A DNA stretch of 64,000 bases from Cristatella mucedo (GCA_009760855.2 WPIO01000014.1:3154501-3218500); one strand, 5' to 3'; counted from the first letter of the stretch, positions 1 to 15,000 are shown. Notes: generated by a model from the sequence alone, not told the origin. Translations and numbers: made by a program.

Positions 1-3000
1 ACGGCAGCTTGGCAAGCGCAGCATCCTCAGCTTCGCATAAGCTCACAAGCTCGGTGTAGAACATTTTGTGCTCGTTGATTTCCAGATCAATTGTGAACAG
101 ACGCGGCTCCAGAGTGGTGCAGAACGTGTTTCCATCCTATGATACCAAAACGACAGGGTAGGCAAAGATTCACGCTGCTTGCGACTTGCTGGGGGAGGGG
201 GCATCAATACGCTAACATGCAGATCCCTCGCAGCACATGAGACGAAGACCAGGACCGTGATAACCCAGACGGTAAGGTGCTTCGAATCCACGACCGAGCT
301 CATGTGTTCGAATCCTTCAGTGGGCGATCCTTTATTGCAAACTGCAAGTAGTAGTGACAGCCATAAAGGCTCTTTTGCTATTATACAAATGAGGCTGTTG
401 AATCTGCTATCTATTGTGTGTGTGTAATGATAACGATCTAATCTTGTCAACTGTGGCATGATTCGAGCCATGGCTTGTCTTGTCTGCAGTAACCGGGATC
501 ATGTGAAATGGACCAACAAAGCAAACAGGTAATCAATTGCCCAAACTAAAAACAAGGTTGCATGAAAACTAGAGTATATAAAATAAATAAATAAACCATC
601 CAGGCAGCACAAGACGACCGCAATGTATTTAAAAAAAATAACATCTGTAGGATTAACCTGGAGAGGACAAGCTATGCAAAACCAAACACCTACTCAAGAC
701 CAGTACATTAGAGTGGTCCCATCGTCTACTACCATTTGAACAAAGCAGCCTTGGGGAAGGATTAGCGATTAAAAGATACCATTAATTGTAAATAACACTC
801 TCCTAATTTCCAAACAGTCAGACAATGTTTGCAAAATATCTGGGTTATGGGCATGATTAAAGGCATTTCCAAGATTCGTGCAACTAATGAACTCGTGTTA
901 CACACTATCAAGACCTTAGAAGAAGGGCTCACTCATTCATTGAAGGGTCAGATGCCAAGAAAATTGGAAATGTAGATGCATTGCTAGGGAATACTGGAAC
1001 CTGCCATCATGCATGATACCATGGTTCCTAGCAAGTGCCTTGACTTGACAAGATCCTCTCTCTGGCCTACAGGTTACCAGTGTGTTCTCACACCGCCCAC
1101 TCCTTGGCCTCCAGACGCCTCATTATTCCTAACAATGAACTAAAATCTGTGGATAATGGACCTTAAGTGTATGCACCGAAAGTCTGGAATATGCATATGT
1201 TCCACTTACCTTTCCGTGTACCCTAGTGAACGTCTTTTTTTGTTCATGTGTGCTTTGCATGCTTATCTGTGCTTGGTTCAGTGCATGCTACCAGTGATTT
1301 TACTAACCTCAAATCCTTAGGAGACCGTGCATTTAGTTCGTATGCTCCCAAAGCCTGGAACTCCCTCCCGACCTGCGTCACAACATCCCCTGACTGGACC
1401 ACATTTAAAAAGAACTTAAAAACACCTATTTAGGACAGCATTTAGTGGGTCCCTGTGTTTCGTCTTTCACTTGCTTATGCGTGCTGACACTGTGCATGCT
1501 GCCACTAACCACACTTGCATGCTGACCCTGTGCGTGTCACCCCTAATCATGTTATTCATGTTGTTTATCAAGGTTTATCGAGATATTACTCACCATTCAA
1601 TCGCGTTTCCCGTTGCAGCAAATGTAAAGCATCTAGAAAGAGATTGAGTTCTCCTGAGGGCGCTTTATAAAGTGTATTATTATTATTATTATTAACCAGT
1701 GACCCCAAGTGATGTTTTGGGTGCTTTTGCATGCTTGTCTAAGCGCAATGTTTGACTAAGCATGAGTGATGCCATTAGTCCCTAGTTTTTCTTCTCTCGA
1801 AATGAGTTGCAAAGTGCCTGGATAGAGACTTGGTTCTCATAGGGCATATAACAACCGACCACATTAATATTATCAATTATTATTACAAAAAGTTGTGGTT
1901 CGACGGTGGCTAAATTCATTTACTAGAACTTTGCACTTCCACAAGGTAAGGCATAGAATCTAGTGATGATGCTACCTAGTGATGATGCTACCTAGTGATG
2001 ATGCTACATAGTGATGATGCTACCTAGTGATGCTACCTAGTGATGCTACCTAGTGATGCTACCTAGTGATGCTACCTAGTGATGCTACCTAGTGATGCTA
2101 CCTGCCGCCGATGCTACCTGCCGCCGATGCTACCTGCCGCCGATGCTACCTGCCGCCGATGCTACCTGCCGCCGATGCTACCTGCCGCCGATGCTACCTG
2201 CCGCCGATGCTACCTGCCGCCGATGCTACCTGCCGCCGATGCTACCTGCCGCCGATGCTACCTGCCGCCGATGCTACCTGCCGCCGATGCTACCTGCCGC
2301 CGATGCTATGTGCTGCTATCTCTTTCTTTATCCGTCTCTCTTGGAGGCTCTTGCTATGCCAGCTTATGGGGGTCAGCTGGACTATACTGCCTGGAAGACT
2401 TCTTTCTTTATCAAATTTACCAAGATGATACCTCTCTGAAGGCTCTGTTTAGGAAACCTGTTTACCTTCTCGGCTTGACAGGATGACTGACAGACATGTA
2501 GACAAACGCACAGACACAGCTGGGAACAAAAGACTGAGTTAGGGAAATCTTAGTCCACCCTAACAAGGATTACTTAAGGTCACCAGAATATAATACCGTT
2601 TAGACAGATGTGCAGCACGTCGTGCTGTGTATTTTTAACATACGAATGACAGCAAGTATGCCTGTTGCGGAGCACACCCACCACCACATGGCAGGCACTC
2701 TGCATGCTCCCACTTAAATAAAAAGTATAAGCACCACGGTGATTAAGCATGTTACACCATCAAAATAAAATATTCCAAATCACCTACATATGACCATATT
2801 CTTGCTCTTGATAAAATGGCATCCGTCAATGCATACTTTCAGCCCTACTAATGACCCACAATTCCCGAAGTTGAACGCTAGTGTGCGTATGCTAAACAGT
2901 CACTAAGCGGCAAGAAATGTATACCACTGAATATTCTCTGTACATGGCAACAAGGTTCAGTCTCGCAATTCAGCAATTCTGTTGCTTCACGGGACAGGAT

Positions 3001-6000
3001 TACCTATTGTACATTGCTGCAAAGATGCCAACATACCATGAGGCCAATTTGAGCATTTGCTGGTTGGTGTCGTAATAAATGCTTCTTAGGTGGAATCATG
3101 TCCTGCAATACTTCTTTATGAGGTTCCATTACCTCAGTGACAGTCCTGCCAGTAGCTTCGGCCATGACTCGTAATCCTTGCATCGCCTGTAAGATAAAAA
3201 GCTCTTAAAGATATGATAACTCGGCTAAGGTAAGCTAAGGTGGGTTAGAGGCACATCTAAAGGACCAAATAGAACAGAGGGTATGCTGGGTGAGTGACAG
3301 GTCTTTGAAGTCAATTGACTGGGAGCCACTTGATGGGGAGCCCAGTGCAGCTCGAAGAGAAGTGGGATGGTGCGTGGCAGGTGCTACGTTTGTCACAGAC
3401 AACCCTAGCTGTCGAGTTTTGCACTATTCGTAATAAGCATATTATGCAGACAGTAAGACTTGCAAGGTGGGAGGTACATAAGGTAAGAAGAGATACCATA
3501 AATGCACGGTCTAACATGATAGGTATACCTGATTCTGGAGCTGGTGCGGTCATCTAGTGAAAGATCGCTTTAAACGAGAGCACCCAAATTCTTTGTCTAC
3601 ACTGGGATATGCTGACCGAGCTAAATTTGAGGGTAAAGCTTTCCAGTTTATAAGTGACACTGAGTTTTCCCACAACTATTAAGGTTGGTTCTGTCATGAT
3701 TCAATTATAGAAAGTTTGCTACTATGGGTGCAAATTTCAGCCAGACAAACTACTAAAGACTTGGGAGAATCTGATGTGTCCATTAATGTGCTTATAAGCC
3801 CTTTCAGCCAATGACACATAGAGAATACAGGTTTCATGGCTGCTTAAAAATCAAACTGCATGTAAAATGAATCTGCTAGAATGCTCTGTGCGTGCTTACG
3901 TTTTAAGACTATGACTAGACTATTGGCTTGCAAGCCAAATACTGAACTACAGCCAACTTTTACTTAAGGCTAATCCAAGGAAACATACACAAGCAGAACA
4001 GACCCACCTCACCACAACAGAACATACTCAAGCAAAGTCGCATGACGTCAGCATTTAACAGATATTCTGATGCATTTACCTGTTCCCGGACATGTGTGTT
4101 CGGAGATGTAACCTGTCGCACAAGTTCGTGAGAAACGTCGTGTAGTGACTTCTGCTGTACCAAAGCAAGGTCATTGTCGGCACCAATGGGCAGGGTAGCC
4201 GCACACGCCTTCAGCATGCCATCCAGAACAGACTTGGACAAGTCGATGGCCCCACTGGAGACCTATCAAAATAACTATCATGAAAAGCAGCAGCAGAGGC
4301 AGCAAAGCCTGGACTTCTAGATACACTAGCAGTTACACGTATTACACAAAATGGAGGTCATCAGCAAATGCAAATTGTCTACATACTACCCATTCGGGCC
4401 AAATAACAGAATCACCATTAACACAGCCAATACAGGCGTTGACAGGTTGGGTGCCAAGTGGTAGAATCTTACAGATGCCTCACCTCTCCTGTTAAATCAA
4501 GCATGACGAACAGCAGAGCCTTGAGAAATAAAAACTGGTGTTGTAGTACCCAGCGTAGACTTAGCCGCTCACACATAAACTTGATGGCGTAGCACCTGTA
4601 AATATGAGGCTATTTAAAGGGCCTGTATTTGCATTTACAGCAGGGTTAGTACTGATCTCATTACTCATCACCAAAAGAATTTATAAAATTTAATTGGATA
4701 AACTTACCCTCCAAGTTTGGCATACCAAGCACGCTCGTAGCATAAGGAACACATCTTCTCTGCCAAGTACTCAAACAGCGGCAGTTGACATGCCTAAAAC
4801 CCCAAACCAATAGCTCCTTCAGTTCACAGCAAATCTATAGGCCAAAGCATCAGCAAAAGAAGCAAAACAACAAACGGCAACATATCGAGCCTTAAAACGT
4901 CCGATTTCCAGCAGAAATGCAGCTTTATGTCAACCTGCATATATGCAAGCCTACAGCAGCTGAGACAAAATAACAAAGTACGGTTGGGAGCAACTCTCGC
5001 TTTGCAAGACCCTAGATATTCGTCTTCTACTAATGCCTTTTTGGACAAAAAAGTCTACGACAGCCAGTCGATTTTTTACTACCATTATTCAAACCTCAGT
5101 GCTCGGTCAATCAATGCAGCATTATGAATTCGACAATGCTCAAGCAGCTCTGCTACTCCATTACTGATTGCACACGACACCAGTCACATGCCACTACAGC
5201 TGTAATCAGAGAGTACATACACTTATGTCCAGGACCCAAGTCGCCGAGTTCCTTCTACACCACAATCATTTACAAGAGTGCAATCAACATTCAACACTAC
5301 ACTTCACACAGCTTAGGGCTTAAGCTAAAAAATAAAAAAATTCCATAAGGCAAACACAAATATCTCATCCATGGTGCACAGATAAGTAAGTTCCTCGCCA
5401 CTTGCATCCCTTCAGACCGTCGTGATGATCGAAATATTAGCTAAACTAGCTGCAAGGTCGCAATACAATTTCTTCACACTCTGGTGACACTTCAGATGAT
5501 ACCATAAGAAGGCAATAGAATAATCCAGATATTCTCATTCTTGCTTCTGCTTTGCTGCTGTCAGCCAATCAAAAAATATAGCCCCAGATGCTATGGATTG
5601 CTGTGATTTTTTCCGGCCAGCCAAAAATGTGCTCTAATGTTTCATAACCTCCTGGCACGAAGTCACTAAAATATACAATCATAGCATTTTCATACCCATC
5701 CAACATTAATCACTCAATGGAACATTTCCCTTTTCACACATCTACCAGACACTGAGCCTTTTGGGTGACTTTAGTTCTTGTGTTGTGGCTACACAGTGGC
5801 ATGGGCTATAACTTCCTCTCTTACAACTTCTTTCACCGATGGCTAGTTGCTCACGACTCTTGTCACTGTGCTGCTTGCCTTTCAGTGCTTCCACTCAGAG
5901 CCTGCCAGTAGGAGCTGCATACTGGTGCTCTTACGACAATCCAATGAATAGGCAGCATACATACCCAAGCAGCTGATTCAGCAGCCTCAATAATATAAGG

Positions 6001-9000
6001 GCAACAGAGCCTTAGCGGTTCTCATATTGCTTGCAGAGAGCAACAAAGAATTGTCCGTATCAGGTATCTAACCCACGACCTAGGTCGACGAGGCATAGTC
6101 GCAAAAAATCCTTGCTTCCCTTAATGCTCAGTGTTTAAGGCTTGCTAGAGCACCAATTAAAGTCATCGGGCATCTATGAACTTCAGCCATCCGAGAGTTA
6201 TCCAGCTTGGGTGGCTATAAGAGTTCAAATTACAGGCTTGAAACAAAAGAAACGCTAAGATCGGGCGGTTTTAGCCGGAAGATTTGCCATTTATAAGGAT
6301 AGCACTATCTGTAAGAATTGTCATTTATAAAGGTAGCATTATCTAAGAATTGCCATTTATAAAGGTAGCACTATCCTTCGATGTTTCCCAGCATTAATAA
6401 CTTCAACATGCATCGTATTTGAGCAAACTACCTTGCAGCAAAAGAATAATAAGTGTATACCCCCATACTTCCATCTAGGCCACTCGTGGCCGTGAAATGC
6501 CGGGGGCTAAACACTTCCGTAGCAATGCTAAGTGAATATTGACAGTAATGCATCAAAAGGGCATTGCAATCATTAGATAGGATGATGGCTTGAGATTAGC
6601 AAATTCACCGCTTGCTATAATATAAACAAATAAACTAGCACTGCATCGAAGGCCCAATCAGTTAGACCTAGCCGGTCGTGAAAGACCGACACCAGGGGTT
6701 ACTGGCTCATTAAAATGGTAGCACTTCGGAATAGAACTGCCTCACTTCCAGACCTTCAACAGTAATACAAAGACACTACAAGGATCGATATTAGTAAATA
6801 TATAGTCAGTACAAGGCTCGCTAAGAGTGGCATCCTCCAGCGGAAAGCAAAACACAAGCAATCATAAGGCAAATCGTTACACTGGAAAGAACACGGGAAT
6901 TTTACTGCCCTCAACATAATTTGAAACTCGGAGGCAGAGCAGTGATGGTTAGGGACTGCTTTGCCACAAAGCGTGTTGGAGCTATGCATCAGATCGAATG
7001 TATCATGGAATAATACGTTTTACTTCATGAGTTCAAAGAAAACACTCTGTTTGGGGTCGGTATATTTGGAAGTAAGATAACGACCTAAGCCTGCTGCCAG
7101 ATCAACATTTTTTTTGAAGAATCCGAATTGGTATGCTAATGCAGTGCCCAAGCCGGTCGCTAGATCTAAACCTCAGAAAATGTATGGGACCATATCGGCA
7201 GGCAGCTGAGGCAGATGTACAGCCTGCATCAACAGCCAAGCTTTCAATAAAATTCAGGCTCTGTGGAATGCCACAGCAGAGGGTACGATGCGGAAGCTTC
7301 AAACATCTATGCTTCGGCAAACAAGGAAGGTCATAAAGAATCGTGGTAGGGTGAAGCCATACTGAATACATTCATATAAACAGCAAATGCGTTAGTATGT
7401 GGGGTGTGTCCTTAAATATTTTCACACACTGCTCACAACTTTGGAATGTCTGACATCATAGAAAATCCTCTTATTACCAGAACTGAGTGAGTAGCAGCCA
7501 TAGCAACTGTGGCCACACCGTGAGAAATTTTTGCAACAGAGTGTCCTATCACCTTACTACTGTACTAAAGCCAAGTGGTGTTATAGTATCCTATGTACAT
7601 CTAAATCGTGCAATCGACTGCAAAAACCTGAATGTGTGACCAGTTTTCTAACAATGCTTTCTTGTATGCACACACAACACTTGTTGGGAACACAGCAATT
7701 GTGGCCGAAGCTTAACTCACCCGCTCTTTGTTTCCTACAATGGTGACAGTCGTGTCCAACACCAGTGCCAGGGCCATCTGCCCGGGTCGACACAGCTCCT
7801 TTTCCTCGTGGCCCATGACCATGGCCAAGGCATCCACCAGCACATAGACGTCAATGCTATCTTGTGGTCTGCTAGTTCTGTCACTGCTACTACTGCTTAT
7901 CGGAAATGGACCTATAAAGACAGCAGGAGCATGACAGGCCAATGAACTGATCTCAAAGGGCCACTGAAAAAAGCAGGCCAAACCAAATATGCTTACCGGA
8001 CATCTGTGCAACAGCAACGATTACAAAGTGCCGAACCACAGAAACTATGAATACTAGTACCGATAACTGTACTTCCTTTATGGCAGCAGCAACTGCAAAA
8101 GAAAAGAGCATTCCTTAAGCAATCTCTAGCCACCCGGTATTAAACACTATAAGAAACATTGAATACATCCCATCCTTTATATACCGAACATCCCCGAAAG
8201 GGCAATCTTGATTGTTTCACGTGCATACTCATCAGTTGCACGATGATACGAAGGAAGTGGCTGATCTGAAGATGAAGCACCAGCATAACATAAGCTCTCT
8301 TCGGTGAACCTAAAGTGAGATACACTTTGATGGCCTAAGAAATGAAGAAACATAGTAACACCATGCACACACTTGCTAGCCCGGAAGGTTGGTGACAAAT
8401 AAAGTAGCTCGCTGTCAAAAAGGCATCTTACGACGGATGTGTCAGTAAATGAGTCAGTGAAAGCTTGTCGTCATCCAAGCTAAGTGTAGACATAAGAAAA
8501 CATCTCAGCACTTCCCAGGCATGTTTTCGATAAAACAGGTCTACCGAAGACGACTTTAATGTGGTGACAGCACACTCGATAGCCTGCAACAGAGAATAGC
8601 AGGAACCATCCTATAGAGATGACTGACTTCTAGATAAATGACATGTCATTTGCCTAAACGAACAAGGACATTGTCAACACGAAGAGCAATCTGGAGATCG
8701 GTGGGCATCATTATATCGCACTACTAGTATCAGTGTCTGCAACATTTGCAAAAGAATAAAACAGTACAACCGGCATTAACTAAGAATATGGGGCTTCTAA
8801 AGAAAGACCCGGTGTGGTTTTTAAAGAAATAAAAGCAAAAGCACATATGTACTGTCCCGAATGACAGGATTAGAAGATAACTTTCCAAGTAAACAACCAA
8901 TGATCCTCATTGCTCGAAGCTAAGTGAAGAAGCCCTGTAGCTATACTACAGCACAAAAGTTTACAGTCGGCCAAAGCATAACGTTTGCTCTACCTCCACT

Positions 9001-12000
9001 TGCTGACCTAATCTCCAAGTAAAATTCCCAGACAAAAAAGACCACTGGCACTCTTAGAGCAAATAACTTATGTTCTCCCTCTGAGATGCCTCGGTTTGCT
9101 GGAGCTATATATAACCAAAATAATAAATGCATCCTTTGCCTTAACGTGTATTCTTTCATCCTAAAAAAGAGGCTGCTGTCATGTCACTCATTAGGAGGTC
9201 GACACTACACCAAGAAGACTTCACCAGTCTCTACCCAGTCCCTCTCCCTATTGCTATTCCTATTAATCACTTTGGATAGAATAAAGGCAGACTCATACAT
9301 AAAAACCTCGAAACTAACAAGTAAGTTCCTGTCAGGGTTTACAGCAAACCTTTTCAGAGTCAGCATTGCTGTAACCATATACCGACATCAGTAATGGTGA
9401 ATTAGGTGTAAAGTGATCCGTGATAGCTCTGCTATATCTCCCTGCAGCTTGGGATACCACTTGATCACAGAGTACTTATTGAGCTCCTATCCTCTCGTCT
9501 GTGTATCATACATGTTATCACTAATCAATTGATATGCTTCCATCCCAACATGTGTAAAGTGACTAGAACGAGATTTGGTTCCCTTGGGAGGCTATATAAC
9601 TGTTTTAGTAGTATACCTACTATTGACTCTATACCACTTACAAGGTGTTTTGGGGCGATAGACAGCCAGCTGCAATCAAACACAATAAGGTCTTTGAGCA
9701 AAGCAGAAGGGCCGAACACGAGACAGAGATACAAAGCACCAGCTTGCAGCACAACCTACACGAGGAAAGGAAATAGCATACCTTTCTCACGGGCATCTGG
9801 ATAGACACCTTGCTGTCCGGGAAGTGTACAGTGATGCATGGACTATCAGCACTGCCAGCATCAGACTCACTGTCCTCGTAGGAAAGCTGCTGTGGTTCCC
9901 GAAGCATCTTTCGGTTGCCACCGCCAAACTTGCCTAGCACACGGTAAGCAACGTGTGCTATGCCTTCGTTAGAGCTCCTCAGACAGCGCCATAAGGCCTG
10001 CATGAGCTCTGCCCGCACCGGCTGGATGTGGTCGTATAAGAACTCGGGCTGAAGGTTGTCGACGCAGAGCTCAAGTGTGCGTAGCCCCTGGCAGACATAA
10101 AAACAACGACAAGCTCGTAAGCCAACAGCCAGGCTGAACAGACGTATTAGTGCCGCCGACCTACATGGGCTGCCAGTAGGTCGTGGCAACACCTTCATCC
10201 ACATACGAAACCACAAGTGCGCATGCGTTCATAGGCACCGGCACTACCTGGCTGATGAGTGTCTGAGATCCGTTCAGCGCCGACACCAACGGGTCCATGA
10301 GCATGGGTAGGTAAGGCAGTAGCGAGCTGAGCCGGACTGGCACCGTCAGGCAGAGCTCGACGAATAGATCCTTCATGTGCTGCTTGTGCAACCCACTCTG
10401 CAGACTGTTCAGACCTGCAGGGACAAAAGCTCATTTTATTCCTAAGGCATATCAGTCAGCACGAGTGAAGAGCAGAGTACAGGCAGCCGTGCTGTGCAGC
10501 CGAATTAAGCTGATTCAGCAATGGTACAAATGGAACACATACTGTGCAGCAGTGTTGGCAGAAGTGGCAAAAACTCCTGGTAGAGCAGGTCGTGGCTTCC
10601 ACCACCTATCGACCGAAACAAGGCTCTCAGAAGCAGGAAGTAGTTGTAGGGTTCCTTGGCTGTCATCGCCAGCTCGATTGATCGGTTGACTATAGTGTGC
10701 AGATGAGGCTGCAAGATGATCAAGATTGCACACACCTGCCACGCTAAATTGGGGGGGGGGTGTTGTTAAACATAGATGACTGAAACTGCCAGTACTCAGC
10801 CTCCACCACATCTACCATACCACCCACTTATTTCACAACCCCACTGCACACACTAGGCAAAGCTTGCAAGCGACAAAGTTTTTTCACAACCCCACTGCAC
10901 ACACTAGGCAAAGCTTGCAAACGACAAAGTTCACTCTTCGGTGTACTGCAAAAGCTACATCTACTAAGCACAGCAGGCTTTAAAAAAGCATAATTGAGAT
11001 TACGACGATTGCACTAGAGTAACACACGTTCATGCAGCAGGTATGCAACCAGAGTCACACAAACCTTAAGCATCTGCTCATTCTCAGCAGCAAACAATGA
11101 AACTGAGCCGAAGACGAGCTTAAACAGCTTCAAGTACAAGCTCGACCGCTCAACGTGTACTGCTGAAAAAGAACAAGGCAGACTTCGATGAAACATAATT
11201 GAAACTTAAGACGAAACTACTGCACCAAGCAATATAGCTCAATAGATTTGTGCACAGCGCAAACCATCTAAATTGCAATAGCAATGGCAATGGCTCAGAA
11301 GTCAAGCAAACCGACTTACAGCCCATATCTTCAAGTCGAGCAAGCAAGTACTCAACAAGGATGGTCGCAAAACTTGCAGAAGTTGTCGGGTTGGCGAGAA
11401 ACGAGTTGGCGACAATCTGAAAGATCCCATGCAGGTCATCAACAACAACGGCAGCATGATGATCCAGCCAAGTTTCACTAAATGCTAAGATCATACCTGG
11501 AGAGCATAATTATTGTGTATTCGCTCAACCATGAAGTCAATAGTGACAGAGAATATTTCACGGAAAGTGGTCGGATTCATCATTGTAAACTACAAAGTAG
11601 GTAACATGAGTACTGCTAAACAAGTAGTAAGTATTAATCGACATTTTTTGAGAGCTTCTAAGCGGCGACCTGCTGCTACAGCTGCTGCAGCCGCATAACA
11701 AGTACGCACCACACCAGCGAAGTGCTCCAGAACTTCCTTCTCTTCTTTGGTGCGTACCTGGTTCACACTGTAAGTAGCATTTGTTTAAAGTCAAAGCTGT
11801 TAATAGGCAGCAGCATGGTTTTGTAATTTCTCGAGTAACAACGAAGCAAAAGGACAAAAAACACTCACGCTGCTGGCCGTATGAAAGCCTGTCCAGTCGT
11901 GGTAATGCTTATCGTATAGATGTCAAGTGCCCTGAGAGCAAACTTAACAAGTCGCACGAAGACAAGCGTTTCCTTGGGTTGAAACTGCCTTACTTGCCCA

Positions 12001-15000
12001 AGTACAGCATCTGAAAAAGGGACGTGCAAAATTGGTCAGGACTCAAAAACTCTAAACTCTAAGGGCACCACCATATAGTTAACAGGGTTGAGTATGGCAT
12101 CCTCCAGCATATACGGTTTAATAAACTTCAGCTGAAGTCAGCCGTGGTTACAATTATAATAATGGCTGTAGCAATGGTATGCAGGTGAAACACCAGAGCA
12201 ACCGAGTCTTCAAAATTACACAGGGAGAAAGACCAGTGTATCAACTACACAGGGAGAAAGACCAGTGTATCAACTATCTATAATCAGAACACCTAAACAC
12301 AATGCAAGGATACTGAGGCATTTCGGCTTTCTAACAAACATCAAACAAAGCTAGCCCACGACTAGCATCAATACAAAAGAGATACCTGTGAAGAAAAACA
12401 AGTACACAGGGAGCTAAGTACAGTAGCAGCCATACTAAACATGTGGGTGACAACTCCTTCCAACCTTTGCCTGTTCACAGCCACCGACAAATCGTTTTCG
12501 GGTTTAAAAATGAGGTGCCCAAATGGCAGAGACCCAATTAGCAAAAACCTAGCAAATCATAATGAAGTGAACTTGTGTGTTTCGACTATCTGTCATAGAC
12601 TAGCCACCAACTGGCGTACAGGTTTGAAACTTCAAACCTTAAGACCAATATCGAAAGAATGCTACTTGGACTAACTGCTAAATATGTGGATACCAGCCCA
12701 TGAAATGTGTTACTGCACTGGCAATACAGAAGGTAAGCTTAGAAAACGCAGAACCCAAAAAACCATAAAAAGAATTTTAAATGTCGCCAGATGCTTAGTG
12801 AGCCAGATCACTAAATAAACTTGCTGCTTCTTCAGTAACCACCATCGAGTGTACCGTAGAAATGAGCCATGCGACCTGAGTTAACTAGAGCATTGTGAGA
12901 ACTGGAGAAATGCCACATGACTAGCACCACTTGGCACGTACTCCCAATATTTATCCCGTGCAGCTTGCTCAGTTAAGGTAGCACCTTAACTCAGTAAGCA
13001 TTGAATTTCCCCCCTCAGAGAGGCACGATGCTCGATTTTTCCTACGACAATGAATTATAATAATAATAATTCATTTGTGCAGCACCTGTAAAAAGCTTAT
13101 TCTCTTTCTAGACACTTTATATGTGCTTAAAAGGAACCATGCACATATATTCAGTGCTAGCATGCACAGAATGAACGCAAATATTAACGGACGGCAGCTT
13201 GCTCTTTAAAGTCTCATGGTCATGCCTTCCAATACTCCACATTTAAGGCAATAACCAACATCTGCAACTTAAAGCTGCGGGGAACATGAAAAGCATTGCA
13301 ATCTGGTGGTTCGCCTAGACCAGTGGTTCTCAAGCTTCCTAATGCCGCGACCCCTTTAACACAGTTCTTAACGTTGTGGCGAACCCTGTGAAAGGGTTAT
13401 TCGACCACCATAGGGGTCAAACCTAAAAACAAAAAACACTCACGCTGCTGGCCGTATGAAAGCCTGTCCAGTCGTGGTAATGCTTATCGTATAGATGTCA
13501 AGTGCCCTGAGAGCAAACTTAAGAGCCCGGTGAAAGGGTTATTCGACCCCCATAGGGGTCGCGACCCACAGATTGAGAACCGCTGACCTAGAGAGTCGTC
13601 TATGAGACACTCACAACCTGTGGCCAACAGTGTCAGCTCGGGGTATACAACCTAAGTGAGAAGTGCAGCTGAATAGACTAGCCCACGAAACAGCTAAAAC
13701 AGCAGTAGCAGCAAAGGTCGGCTAACCAAAAAATGCCACAACTTGCAGCAGCATGCGCACAGGCAGCACTACCATGTCAAACTTATGGACGTGAGTTCCC
13801 ACAATCTTATCGCCTGCACAGCAAACGCATTTGCGGCCAACAGTCTTGAAGCAAAAAGAAAGGATGACAAACATACTCTTCGAAGGCCACACGAAGGCTG
13901 CTGATGCTGCAGCCGTCAGCTCAGTGTCGAGGAAAACGTTCAACCCCTGACCAGTCCTGAGCGTACAACTATTTGACTTGGTTTGCTGTTCGACCAACAT
14001 TTTCTTTAGCAAAAAAGACATGACTTACTTTCTTGGATTTTAATATCAATCTGGTGGCCACACTAGGGACATCTGTTGAGGACTGGTAGTATTTTGTGGT
14101 ACCCCTGCTAAGTTAGATCTGCTACAGTCTGCTATAGTTAGCACAAGAAAGAACTTTAAAATCCCTTACACTACTTTCCCTTGTTCACAGTTGTTTAAAT
14201 GATGCATTCCCACCAAACCAGTTACCTCTACATACATAATACACAAGTCCTCCAAAGGACTTGTAAGCTTATAATTGGGTCGTTAAAGATCAGCACCCCT
14301 TGCTATATACATCTGCACTACAGTCAACCTACAGATAAAAAAAAACGTGTTCTTCACGATCCAACTCGAAATAATGCAATGTGCCGACCACGCACGACAG
14401 GGCATGGCCCTTGGGTCAAAGTCTCAGTGGTTATTGCAGACAGCCGGTAATGGGTAAGCTTATAATTGGGTCGTTAAAGATCAGCACCCCTTGCTATATA
14501 CATCTGCACTACAGTCAACCTACAGATAAAAAAAACGTGTTCTTCACGATCCAACTCGAAATAATGCAATGTGCCGACCACGCACGACAGGGCATGGCCC
14601 TTGGGTCAAAGTCTCAGTGGTTATTGCAGACAGCCGGTAATGGTGAGTGTAAACCGACCGGCACGACCACTACATAACAGTTCGGGCACAGTAAAGATTC
14701 GGAATAGCAAGGTAATGGCAGCTAAGACTTTCGAGGGCATGTGTTTTATCACCTGCAGGCGTCTTGCAAGATGCAATGCCCCAGGTAATGGTCTTAACAC
14801 CGCAGACAAGCGTCTTGACAAGGCTTCGGCAGTCCACCACGGAGTAATTGCTCATCTGGACAGTCGAACCGAACTTGGTCTACAAGAAAAATGTCAAAAA
14901 GTTCTGCTGGGACGTCCAGGTGCACAATCTATACTAGCCTTCGAGTTCGATCAAGTCAGCCGAGGAGCATAGCCAAGAAGCTTCACAATACCTTTTCTTC

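Noticed and set aside
286-330. tRNA gene
   Set aside because: The B-box is present, but the sequence belongs to a dispersed SINE body repeated five times and does not fold as a complete tRNA.
2079-2486. Three overlapping Cys/Arg-rich repeat proteins (135, 115 and 105 residues)
   Set aside because: They are the same 16-bp minisatellite read in three frames, within a TRRAP intron; no gene signals.
9638-10216. 192-residue minus-strand ORF as one exon
   Set aside because: Only 10087-9782 is coding (TRRAP exon 22); the rest is read-through into introns on both sides.
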